This document shows, piece by piece, positions 55,701 to 64,000 of a stretch of DNA of 64,000 nt. The position numbers and the translations under genes are program-made. Under the pieces are notes generated by a model. It searched no databases, was not told the origin of the DNA, and saw only the letters and a list, made by a program, of their open reading frames with translations. This stretch comes from Anaeramoeba flamelloides (Eukaryota; Metamonada; Anaeramoebidae). The DNA lies in NCBI GenBank assembly GCA_027625915.1, contig JANTQA010000012.1, positions 9,198,501 to 9,262,500 on the forward strand, written 5' to 3'. Every line of letters starts with the position of its first letter. Positions within the stretch are counted from its first letter, which is position 1.

Positions 55701-57396
55701 ATTTAATTACCAATCCTAGCCCTAACTCAAAGCAATGATTTATAATATATTTATATTCGTTTTTTTTGTAGTTTCCCTTTATTTGGCATTGCTTGAGAAT
55801 TTGTGTTAAAATATTAAATGATAATGTCCTTTGGGAAGTAATTCGACTCCTTGTTAAAATTAATAATTCAGAGATAGAATATCCTGGCTTCTCGGGTTCT
55901 AATCCATGATGGAAAAGCCCACTTCCAATTCCTTTGCCGCTTTCCATTTGGACATTCTTTTTTTCTTCGGATAAAATTTCTCCTGAAAACCCAAATCGAT
56001 ATTCCTTTTTCTTTTCTTTTTTCTTATCTTGTGTTTTAATTTCAATATCTTCTGTCCATTTTAATTTTTCTTTTTCGAGAGGGTTTTTTAATTTCATTAA
56101 TTCAATTCGTTTTTTCCATTTTTCTTCATAATTTTCATTTTCTTCTTCGTTTTTATTGTTGTTGCTAATTTGCTTTTTTTTTTCTTTTTCTTTTTCTCTT
56201 TCATTTCGCTTCTCATTTTCATTTTTTTTTTCTTTTTCTTTTTCTGTTTTTTTTTTTTCTGTTTCTTCTTGCTGTATTTGATCTTGTTCTTTTAAAATGT
56301 CTTTTTGAAAATTCATTTTTTTGATTTTTTTGATTTTAATTTCTTTTTCTTTTTCTTTTTTCTGTAATTCTTTTCTTTTTTGTTCTTTAAGCTTTCCTAA
56401 TCTTTTTAAAGTTTCAACAGTCTTTGGATCTAGCATCCTTAATAATTTTTCTTTTGTTTCAAGTTTTTCTTCTTCAGTCATTGAATTAAATAATCGATCA
56501 CTTTCTTTATTAATTTCCTTTTCAGTGATTTCGTTTCTTGAAATTCCGAGTTCTTCTCTTTCCCATAAATTAAATTCATCATTTTCATGCATTTCAATTT
56601 GGAATTCATCTTCAAGAGTTATTTTTTTTATATTTTGTTTTGTTTTTTCTTTTTCTTTTTCTTTTTCCTTTTCTTCTTCTTTTTCTTTTTCTTCTTCTTT
56701 TTCTTTTTCTTTTTCTTTTTCGATTTTTTTTTCGATCTCTTTTTTTTTTACTTTTTCTTTTACTTTTTCAATTTCGATCTCAATCCCTTTTTTTTTGAAT
56801 ATTATTTGATCTTTTTCCTTTTTGGCAATATTTTTTTGAATTTGGTTCTTTTTTTCTTTTTGTTTTTGTACTTCTCTTTCTTTCTTTTTTTTTGCCTCAA
56901 GCCTTTTTCTAAATTCACTCCTTTTAATTATTGGTGGAAATCCTGTTTTCCTTGGTTTTGGTGCTGTAAACAGCTTTTTGTCAGAATGTAAATGCTCAAT
57001 AATCCCAGTATATTGTAATCTAAATTTTGTTTCCTCTAAAGCTAACCTTTTCCGTGCATCCTCTCGGGTGTTTGTTTGTTTTTTTTCGCTTTCTTTTTCT
57101 TTTGGATATTTCTTTTGTAAGTAATATTCATCCAAATTGGGTAATACTGTCGGCAGCTTTTCTTCTAATCCAACAATATCTTTCACAATTGGTTTTTGTT
57201 GCTCTTCTTCTTTTTGTTTTTGTTGATCGATATTTTGCTTTTTGTTTTGGATGTCCAAGGACTTTTTAAATCTTGATTTTTTTGGTTTCACACGCACAGC
57301 CCGGACAGATGGTTTTTTTTTTTGTTGGTAGAATAATTTTTGTTCTTTTTCAAGATCTTCTTCTGTTTGGTTTGTGAGTTTTGGATGTACAGACAT
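52786..57396 (-). CDS. RPAP1: RNA polymerase II-associated protein 1 homologue
   Basis: 1,536 residues, uninterrupted, starting at the ATG at 57396 ('MSVHPKLTNQTEEDLEKEQK'). The open frame extends 10 codons further to a TTG that is unlikely to be used. The RPAP1 N-terminal motif lies near residues 300-345 ('RLFNSMTEEEKLETKEKLL', 'RMLDPKTVETLKRL'). The RPAP1 central hallmark lies near 450-515: 'EKLKWTEDI', 'YRFGFSGEIL' and 'GLFHHGLEPEKPGYSISELL'. It is followed by long alpha-helical, armadillo-like sequence to the end. RPAP1 (yeast Rba50) is needed for RNA polymerase II assembly, nuclear import and Mediator-dependent transcription. Lys/Glu hexamer-coded tracts interrupt residues ~200-260, ~380-430 and ~800-840, making it somewhat longer than human RPAP1 (about 1,390). 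It is tail-to-tail with CNOT1. Confidence 0.9.
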   Translation of the reverse strand: MSVHPKLTNQTEEDLEKEQKLFYQQKKKPSVRAVRVKPKKSRFKKSLDIQNKKQNIDQQKQKEEEQQKPIVKDIVGLEEKLPTVLPNLDEYYLQKKYPKEKESEKKQTNTREDARKRLALEETKFRLQYTGIIEHLHSDKKLFTAPKPRKTGFPPIIKRSEFRKRLEAKKKKEREVQKQKEKKNQIQKNIAKKEKDQIIFKKKGIEIEIEKVKEKVKKKEIEKKIEKEKEKEKEEEKEKEEEKEKEKEKEKTKQNIKKITLEDEFQIEMHENDEFNLWEREELGISRNEITEKEINKESDRLFNSMTEEEKLETKEKLLRMLDPKTVETLKRLGKLKEQKRKELQKKEKEKEIKIKKIKKMNFQKDILKEQDQIQQEETEKKKTEKEKEKKNENEKRNEREKEKEKKKQISNNNKNEEENENYEEKWKKRIELMKLKNPLEKEKLKWTEDIEIKTQDKKKEKKKEYRFGFSGEILSEEKKNVQMESGKGIGSGLFHHGLEPEKPGYSISELLILTRSRITSQRTLSFNILTQILKQCQIKGNYKKNEYKYIINHCFELGLGLVIKYSILYEENYTSLIASLETLYTIVVLKKKKKKNHNFLDSIGTTFKGYESLCMNPFNNEKKIEELEEKKKTEEEEGQPIDEELRNIFKEENEKFQDDEHQTLVKDFSRGLIEGGLLERFMILLKKKNIDRKFFIKKMILQILISLARNSDFVKEEIVKYTELINLFKEIISKKNEYKIIKLIWIISQYNSKYTLLLKKSGIFDITKRFFKPINNGNEKMERKEKEKENEKEKEKKKEKGNENKEENKNKNKEENEMKNYKKCIKQSLILWRIVLCYGIDYEIFPNIYNEIINLLTGFEKNNRDLTSVPYIYNVFERLIHIAKSRKTTSLKWDHLIPLLDPAYTLLISIINNMNIKKKTSGNKNKEKETNKNNIDIDMENLKNNLIIIDSILQFLSSYYFSISEEGRLSNISLKEEILFYYEKYLKTIINSDFLKNLIYLYFNKKLNYEKNEFSFANYPQTLISDINKEGLELIYTWSTFNGFFRLILGMKTNCPEIKNLIPKNIYKLINEFYLKINIDNNNNNNNDNNNNNNTKDKNESIKLLFRQRNFMIFYLQKFLILLNFNNLTNNIKLQILKNSLILIDGFTIKDENYKIDLFKQIIFGEKFFSLIKTKINIKSPIKIETEFTIDTKINRLQLLNYYLKTFFPLVSDKQVQEREKEKEKGKKKKSKLIFLNFSPIQDNKFLISNDWMFFPIIRFDYYLEINFLKQILLFILFLEENKIIPKQINNCLKSLYMSFIFLKGSEIFLSPEINILLSTLWDNYHPNNAIYLISEYETAMRSSSIIMARSFEKLLLQFISAYSFESYGEPIFSDFIFSILCTSNPKTYKWRIFNELLEILNLIKPINNKLEDSLLNPPESNLEILRFMSQAISGKYLSLQRNQILFIYCLHHLNHFLFKTEFDFRKQVLLSNLLTNAPKLSVRHLLFYNPDFHLKYIGSIKNDHFSFENLSNEKKLKLQQISSIIIQIKNFIKI

Positions 57397-57952
57397 GATT
57401 GTAAAAATAGAAAGTAAAAAAAGCAAAAAATAAAAAAATATTTGTTTGATCTTGTTTTTCAGATTTTGGAATACAGTAAATTGAAGACTTGGATCAAGAG
57501 GATTAAATTATCTTATTTCTTGGCCTTGGGTTTTCTGAAATGATACTATTTTAATCAATAATTCACTAAATTTATAAGGTAGTTTGTACAATTTACCATA
57601 ATTGACGAACCCAAGTTTATTAGCAATTGAATCACTAAAATCATTTTATTTTCCTCAATAACTTTCTGGTTCTTCCAAATAATTAAAAAAACTAGTTAAA
57701 TATGACTTAGAATCCGGGGATAATGTACTCTTTGCCCAAATCTTAAAATTGATTCATAATCAAAAAATAGCAATATTTAGTAGAGCTAAGTTGTTTGTTT
57801 AAATGATTGGGAAGATCAAATTAATAGAACCAGAAAGAAGGTAAAGATAAAAAATGTTTTCATTGATCAAGTTTACCACCCACTTCAAAAATAAATTTTA
57901 TTCACCATTTCTCATTTTATTTTTTTTTTGACTCATATTTCGCTTTAGTACA

Positions 57953-57999
57953 GAGAGGGTGGCACTCACTCAATGATAAACAAAAATGTGGGTGCTCTC
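57953..57999 (+). other. GC-rich imperfect hairpin
   Basis: GAGAG at 57953-57957 pairs with CTCTC at 57995-57999, and CACTCAC (57963-57969) pairs with GTGGGTG (57988-57994, one G-T). A 5-base bulge lies between the two helices. It stands out in an AT-rich region. Could be chance, an old exon or a structured RNA. Confidence 0.25.
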
Positions 58000-60042
58000 A
58001 TCTTTCAAGAACTGTAAATGTAACCTAAAATTTCATAATCCATTTATATAAAAAGAAAAGTCCTCTAATCAACCCGAAATACATAAAGTATTCCAACTTC
58101 AAGACTCATTATTTCTTCAATGTCATTTAAAAAGAACCAATAGATACCTTTTACTTCTTGAATTGTTTTATTTATTGCTAAAACAATAGCCAATTTTAGT
58201 ACATTATCACAGGACTCAAATCACATTTTAAAAATTTTTTTGAAATTTATTTCTTTAATTTTCAAAAACAAGTCCCATTCCATTCATTCCTCATCAAATT
58301 ATAAAACTTTTGTTTTGAAACTGATCAGCTTTATATTTTTTTTACGAGAAATAAAATTACATACGCAAAGTTGGTATTTTGGAAAAAAATATGTTTGAAA
58401 AAGGTAAAGCACTTCATTTAAAAATTGAAGGATTGCTTTATTGAACAAAATACCCAAAAGAAAAAAAAAATAAAATAGTACAGAAATTTTAACATAAGAC
58501 ATATAATAGAAATTGCTGTATTCAAAATAAAGTGTCCAAAAAAATTTAATACGTGTTTCAAAATATAAAGCGTGTTTTTTTGTTATAAGAGTCCTATAAA
58601 TCAAATGATCAAAGAAACCAAAAATATACCCTAATTAAATTTGGTATTGATTTCTTTAGGTCATATTATTTAATAGGAAATTCTAAAAATAAAGGATCAA
58701 ATTGCAAAATTTATCTCAAAAAAAAGAGTTAATTTGAAAGAAAATTTTAATCATCAAAAAGAACAAAAAATTTCAAAAAAAAATTGAGAATATGTCCCTA
58801 CGACCCAAAAAACTCTAAAAATGAAAAACTGATCAAATACTTTCCATTTATACAATTAAAAAAACAAAATGATAAAATAAAAATAAATAAAGTTTCAATT
58901 CAGCTTTTTCTTGAAAACATTTTTTGCCAAAAACATTGAATTCAAACTTGAAATTATGTATATTTTTAGATACACTTTCTTGTTTAAACTCATTTACTAA
59001 AACAAATTCTAAATTATGGGGAATTTTCTTTTCACAAAAGGGACTAATTTGGTCCTCAAATGTTTTTTTTAGTTTTAAATGGTAAAATAAAAAAAAATGA
59101 AACTAAAAGGATAAACTTTCTGGAAAAGTATTCTAATTTAATATATTAACTTATTCTTTGATTTCAAACTTTTCTCAATCCCAATTTTTCAAAAAAAAAT
59201 TAAAAAAGTGCACAGTAATTCCAAAAAAATATTTTCGATATTCAAAGGTTGAGAGTGTTTTTTATTCTAAAAAAAATTATCACAGCGTTTAATTGAATTA
59301 AGTTATGTTCTTAATTTCGAAAAATATTAATCAGAAAAAAATTGTACTTAATTTTATTAAGGACATATTAAGAAAAATTCAACAAAATGCATTAATAATT
59401 TTTATTTTACTGAAAATATCAAGAAGTTACTTTCAACATTGATTTGAACTTAGGTATACTATTGGATAGTTGTGTTGGAACAAGAAGAAAAAAAAAGTAC
59501 AGATTATATTTTGAAACACAGATTTTAGTCATTGTACATGCACAATTTTGTTCACGGTTATTTTTGTTTTGAATTTTTTAACATAAAAATTAAAATCAAT
59601 TAATCGAGATTTATTCAATCAATTTTAGTATTAATTAAAAATACTTAAATACACAATCAATTTAAACACTTTATAGTTGACATATATGTGATTTAATTTT
59701 ATTTTTATATACAGAAGAAGTTTTATTGAGATCTTGTTACAACCTTTACAATTAAAATAATGGTTGATTTGGTTTTTTCTAGCATTCTATATTTTATTGT
59801 TACAATTATAGATTTATTTTATATTCTCATCTCTATTATTTTCATACTTGTACAAATTTTATCATGAAGAAATTATTGTTTTAATTTCAATTTTTTATTT
59901 GAATCTGAAATATTATTAAATGAGTTAAATTATATCAAATTAAACAAAGATAAACTTGAAAATTACTTAATATTTGATTAATAGGTTAAACTAGATTTCA
60001 TCATAAATATAAAATAGTATTTTCACCATAATTTTATAAATA

Positions 60043-60237
60043 CAATCAGTTCCACTTTTAAGGCACAAACTGCTACGAAATTTAAGGCACAATAAAAATC
60101 TCAAATTAAGACATAAAATTCAAATTTTCTTAAAATACATTGTAAAAAAAAAAATTTGAAATTTCTTGCCTTAATTTGAGATTTTTATGTTAATTAAATT
60201 TCGTTGAAAGTTTGTACCTTAAAAGTGGAACTGACTG
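60043..60237. mobile_element. Hairpin MITE family P, copy 4
   Basis: 195-bp palindrome: 'caatcagttccacttttaag' at the left, 'aaaagtggaactgactg' at the right. The left flank has TA (60041-60042); the right flank reads TG, so the duplication has mutated. Confidence 0.85.
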
Positions 60238-61166
60238 TGTTTTTCAAAAATATCTATGAAACTAAAATGTGAATTTGGTTGGAAAAGCTTTTTTTGAAAG
60301 CTACAATCAACAACATGTCCAGAATGGTAATTTGAAATTTTTCCTTATTTCCTTTTGGTCGTCTTCTTTTCATAATTTTATATTTTGGATGACTTCAACA
60401 GTGAATTTGGTTTGTTTTTTTTTATTGAGCACTAAGATCAAAAGGAAATTTCTCTTTCTTGTTTAGAATTTCGCTTTTGAAGGGGTGAATCATCTTTTTT
60501 TCAAAATACTCTTATATTCTTGATTCCAACATAATTTCCCAATTGTTATTTAATTGTTCGTTTCTCAATTTGGAATTTTTAATTAGGGTATCAAAAAAGT
60601 ATTTTTCTCGATTTTATTTTTATTGAGCTGTATAAATAAATATTCAATTAATGGTTTTAAATATTTTATTTTGGAAGAAAATTTTTTTAATTGAAGATAT
60701 GAAACAAAAAATTTTTCTTATTGATTTTATATTTTTCCAACAAGTCCAAATTATTAGATTTGTTTGATTCAAAAAAACAATGTACTTATCCATCAAAACC
60801 TCGACTTTTTCAACAAAAAAAGGTATTCTAGGCAATAGTGTAAAATATGCAGGAATTTGTCATTTAAGAGATAAAACTCTAGTAATATCAAAAATTACTA
60901 TATTAAAAGATACATTTTAAAGTCATGTATCTAACTGTCAATAAATTATTTAAAATAGAAAATTTATAAAAAAAAGAAAACATAAAATAGATTAAATATA
61001 TATATATATATATTTTTACATAATTTATTTCTTTTATTTGCTGGACAGTTTTTAATTGTAAAAATTGAATTTCATTCAAAAATTTGAATTTTAAATTAAA
61101 AACAAAAACAAAAAAAAAAAAAAGAAACCAAAAAAGAAAAATTAGAGAAAAAGAAAATCAAGGTAT

Positions 61167-62960
61167 TTAAATATCCAAGATGTCAATCTCTTGGTTTTGC
61201 TGTATGTTTAACGGTATTTCATCTACTTGTTGAAGTGAAGTGATTCTATACCAGTCAATGTGATAATCGATTTTAAAATATTGCATCCAATTTTTCTTTA
61301 AACCGAGATCGAAGGGGTTTGACAGGAGGCCGTTTTGGTCTGTTAAATAGGGGTACCTTAAATAGTTGAATTGTTCGTTTGGTGTTAGATTGGAGGAGAT
61401 ACGCTTGATTCTTTCGAAAAGAATTTTGGTTTCAAAATATAAAAAAAATAGGGATTCAACAAAAAAGACAAAGTGTATTTTGGATTTTTCATAAATTATT
61501 GGTAGCAACCGGAGGAAGGAATCTGGTTGGTATAGCAAATGGGTGCAATAAATAAAGAGCAATGTTGTTAGAATTGCAAACACTACAAACAAAAACAAAT
61601 TAATACCATTACAGTCTCCGATTGTGGATCCTGTCCATGGGCAAAAATGGTCAAAGCAGGCCACGCATTTATTCGAGTATTTATCATGCTTAGCTCTGAG
61701 GGGCTTTCTAATTTGGCAAGTTGTACAAAATTGGTCTGGGGTCATTCCGCTTTTGACTTCCTGCAAAAACCGGTCTGCACTAATTGAGGGCAAATGTAGA
61801 TAGCCGGGTTCTTTGTAGTAACTTAAAAACAACTGGAAAAGCATAAAGAAATCGGCTAACAGCATTAGGATCAGCATCACTTTGAGGTTGATACCGTTTT
61901 TGATCCACAGCCTAGGGACGACCTTCAAAAGAAAAACTAACGAGCTACAAACGGCCACGCAGGATGTCATCCCAAAGGGGCCAGGTGATCGCAATTTCTT
62001 CATCAAGATGACGGGCCACTGGATAAAGTTATAAATCAACAAAGAGACAACAGCCACAAGGAATAAGGCAAAATAAAAATTGAACATATGAAACAAGCCC
62101 GCAAAGAGCAAGGAAACCACTGTTGGGTAGAAATAAAACCCCACGGTGTATGCCCTTTCAAATTCACGCACCTTGCGATTCGTTTCAGAGAATGGGTACA
62201 GGCCACTGTCGCCATGCTTGGAAATGATCCTTTGCAAGTATTCAACGCAGTCTTTGCTCTTGTGTTCCTGTGCGCTTTGGAAAATGCTCTTGCCGTCATT
62301 GTCCACGATCGACAGATCGCACCCACTCAGGACCAAGAGCTGCAAGGCCTCAAAGCTGTTGTTCGCTGCAGCGAGATGTGAGGGTGTCTTGCCATCGTTG
62401 TCCTGCAAATTGATATCTGCACGGTTCCGAACGAGGTACTCACACGTCTTTATCGAGTTCGACGTGCAGGCCCAGTGTAGGGGCGCTTGCCCGCTAATGT
62501 TTCGAAAATTGATGTTGAACGATTTCTTCCCCTCAGTGCAATTCAAGAGATAGTGAAGAGCCAGCATCTTATTTTCTTGTGCGGTGTAATGCAAACAACT
62601 CGATTGAGAACTGATGTCCCCTAGCGCTATGTCGGCTCCGTTGTCTAACAAGAGCCTTACCTTGGGCAAATTTCCCAGCGCAGAGGCAATGATTAACGGT
62701 GTGACACCTGTTGTTGTTGTGTGAACATCCAAATTGGGATCTTGCTTGAGCAAATACACCAAAAGGGATTCGTCAATTCTTGAAGAGCACGCTAAATGTG
62801 CAGGAGTAAACCCGTCTTGATCAGCAACATCCACATTTGCGTTTTTGTTTTCAATCAGATCTTTAACTTTGTCCAAATTGTTATTTTCTGTTTGGTAAAC
62901 CAATAAATGATCTTTGTAATTTGAAAGGAAATGGTTTGGATATTTTATTTTTTTTTTGGG
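61167..62960 (-). CDS. Ankyrin-DHHC protein S-acyltransferase, Akr1/HIP14-like, 5' end unresolved
   Basis: About 580 residues are clear from 62903. Six or so ankyrin repeats ('GFTPAHLACSSRIDESLLVY', 'GVTPLIIASALGNLPKVRLL', 'GQAPLHWACTSNSIKTCEYL', 'GKTPSHLAAANNSFEALQLL') are followed by four hydrophobic segments (about 248-357), a DHHC-type cysteine-rich domain (about 389-440) and another membrane segment. These enzymes palmitoylate proteins at the Golgi. The catalytic tetrad is Asp-His-Phe-Cys (418-421, nt 61652-61641) rather than DHHC, and several zinc-binding positions are replaced ('KHDKYSNKC', 'GSTIG'), as in yeast Akr1 (DHYC), which is active. The frame stays open upstream to a TAA at 62963-62961 without any ATG. 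An ATG in the same frame lies at 63017, 18 codons before that TAA ('MQLPPNQTKYVQHHSHQP'). The start may be in an unseen exon, or the TAA may be an error. Confidence 0.85.
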   Translation of the reverse strand, partial: PKKKIKYPNHFLSNYKDHLLVYQTENNNLDKVKDLIENKNANVDVADQDGFTPAHLACSSRIDESLLVYLLKQDPNLDVHTTTTGVTPLIIASALGNLPKVRLLLDNGADIALGDISSQSSCLHYTAQENKMLALHYLLNCTEGKKSFNINFRNISGQAPLHWACTSNSIKTCEYLVRNRADINLQDNDGKTPSHLAAANNSFEALQLLVLSGCDLSIVDNDGKSIFQSAQEHKSKDCVEYLQRIISKHGDSGLYPFSETNRKVREFERAYTVGFYFYPTVVSLLFAGLFHMFNFYFALFLVAVVSLLIYNFIQWPVILMKKLRSPGPFGMTSCVAVCSSLVFLLKVVPRLWIKNGINLKVMLILMLLADFFMLFQLFLSYYKEPGYLHLPSISADRFLQEVKSGMTPDQFCTTCQIRKPLRAKHDKYSNKCVACFDHFCPWTGSTIGDCNGINLFLFVVFAILTTLLFIYCTHLLYQPDSFLRLLPIIYEKSKIHFVFFVESLFFLYFETKILFERIKRISSNLTPNEQFNYLRYPYLTDQNGLLSNPFDLGLKKNWMQYFKIDYHIDWYRITSLQQVDEIPLNIQQNQEIDILDI

Positions 62961-63017
62961 TTAAGGTTGGTGGGAGTGGTGTTGAACATATTTTGTTTGG
63001 TTCGGAGGAAGTTGCAT

Positions 63018-63534
63018 TTGAAAAAAAGAAAGAATTGGAAAAACAATTTTTGATGAAAAGGGAGTTTTTTAGTAATTTGTGGAATCCAACGAAATGAAAA
63101 GATTACCATTTTCAGTATACATTTGATTTAAAAACAAACGAGTGAAATTAAGGACTTTATTTCGAAAATTAAAACAAAAGAAGGAAAAAATGATTATATT
63201 TTTTACAAAAAATTTATTAAGATTTAAGGGGTTAATTTCTATCAAGGAGAACTCTAAGATTAAAATAAGTTGTTATTGGGTAAAAATCGCATCACTGTAC
63301 CCTAGTAGGTTAGAATAGCTCTAAAAAATCAATTGGTTATGTCATAATATTTGTTGATCTCATCAATTAAAAAAGATACATATGTATTAATAACAAATGA
63401 ACCACATTTTCACGAAAAAATGAATTTCGTTACACATTTCAAAGATTGAACCAACAATTTCCAGACTCGAAAGGTGCAAAATATTTCTCTTAAATCTTGG
63501 CTTAAATGTAGATTAGTTGACTTTAAATTCTTAT
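63018..63534. other. Upstream region of the DHHC gene
   Basis: About 500 bp AT-rich, presumably promoter and possibly a first exon. No element is recognised with confidence. Confidence 0.35.
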
Positions 63535-63536
63535 TA

Positions 63537-63584
63537 CAGTCAGTTCCACTTTTAAGACACAAACTTTCAATTAAATTTAAGGTA
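63537..63584. mobile_element. Hairpin MITE family P, copy 5 (left part only)
   Basis: 'cagtcagttccacttttaag' and 'aaactttcaattaaattta' then an abrupt switch at GGTA to the family-U end. TA at 63535-63536 precedes it. The rest of the hairpin, if present, lies past the window edge. Confidence 0.8.
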
Positions 63585-64000
63585 TAGTAGGGAAAAAAAT
63601 ACCGGACATGAAAAAAATCCCTGACAAGATTTTTAATTGTGGGTATTAGTAAAATTTTTGTCTAATTTCAATGAAATCCTTATTATAAATAACCAATTTT
63701 TTTATGAGACTAGTAATAAACCTACCTAAAGTCCATCAAAGTAAGGTATCTCTAGAATACTCGAGTAATTGCTTGATAATCCTATGTAGATCAACTTTTT
63801 TTGAAAAACAATCGAGTTTTATTGAGGTTTACGAGAGTTTGGAAAATGATAATTTTTCTTCTTGTTTTTTGATTGATTGAATGGTGTTTTGAACAAGTGT
63901 GATTTCATCAATCATCATTCTAATAAGTGGGGGAGTTATAATTGAAAAAGTTCGATTCTTAAAAAAAAGGGATTTGGTTGTAAATAAATGAAATTACACA
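63585..64000. mobile_element. MITE family U, copy 2, cut by the window edge
   Basis: Starts 'tagtagggaaaaaaatacc' directly after TA and matches the reverse complement of 4537-5036 along its length ('ctaataagtgggggagttat', 'gattgattgaatggtgtttt'). The right end is beyond 64000. It has inserted into hairpin MITE P copy 5. Confidence 0.85.

Larger units (their letters stand above)
57397..61166. other. Intergenic between RPAP1 and the DHHC gene
   Basis: 3.8 kb. It contains hairpin MITE P copy 4 (60043-60237), an (AT)n stretch near 60999-61016 and a GC-richer hairpin at 57953-57999. An isolated open stretch near 57690-57800 ('LVKYDLESGDNVLFAQILKL') looks coding-like but has no start, splice partner or recognised family. 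Confidence 0.5.

Noticed and set aside
57951-57957. ACAGAGA-like motif suggestive of U6 snRNA
   Set aside because: The conserved U6 sequence that should follow is absent, and the position fits a simple hairpin instead.
1-64000. tRNA, rRNA, CRISPR or bacterial operon structures
   Set aside because: Searched by eye for B-box-like motifs, regularly spaced short repeats and overlapping same-strand gene runs; none found.

Overview
This window is very AT-rich nuclear DNA from a microbial eukaryote. The genes carry GT..AG introns. Proteins have long Glu-Lys, Asn and Lys/Arg low-complexity tracts, and one gene is an RCC1-repeat protein with two BTB domains. Those traits fit an amoeboid protist; the RCC1-BTB gene plus the EK-hexamer tracts suggest an Anaeramoeba-like metamonad. 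That placement is inference, not proof. I saw no rRNA, tRNA, CRISPR, bacterial operon or virus-like element.

Gene layout, left to right: a membrane-anchored PAF-acetylhydrolase-like lipase (+, 2350-4011); 20S proteasome subunit alpha-7/PSMA3 (-, 12509-6625, three exons); a low-complexity NET-domain protein (+, 14246-17006, one frame break in a hexamer array); a possible tiny spliced gene (+, 17995-18415); an ankyrin-repeat protein (+, 18916-19701); an RCC1-BTB protein (-, 30547-22766, two exons); the CCR4-NOT scaffold CNOT1 (+, 34632-49781, five exons, several frame breaks); a small hypothetical ORF (+, 49895-50110); RPAP1 (-, 57396-52786); and an ankyrin-DHHC palmitoyltransferase with an Akr1-like degenerate catalytic site (-, about 62960-61167).

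The main structural result is that three conserved genes appear as scattered ORFs but join exactly by phase-compatible splice sites across very long introns: 4,801 bp in PSMA3, 6,012 bp in the RCC1-BTB gene and 5,199 bp in CNOT1. Other introns in the same genes are 78-334 bp, plus one of 1,595 bp. The long introns are where most of the mobile DNA sits. It includes three LINE (non-LTR reverse transcriptase) remnants and several families of palindromic or terminal-inverted-repeat elements. One family is a ~195-bp hairpin with TA target duplications (five copies). Another is a ~500-bp TA-flanked MITE, one copy of which sits inside a hairpin copy. A third is a ~350-480-bp foldback family (four copies, one of them inside a LINE). 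There are also single large foldbacks.

The genes do not form a pathway. CNOT1 (mRNA decay and translational control), RPAP1 (RNA polymerase II assembly) and PSMA3 (protein turnover) are housekeeping genes that happen to be neighbours. CNOT1 is far more broken than the other genes. It could be a decaying copy, or the assembly could carry homopolymer errors there; the sequence alone cannot decide. I found no convincing new defence, toxin or biosynthetic system. The strongest novelty is the transposon-packed giant introns and the undescribed MITE families.
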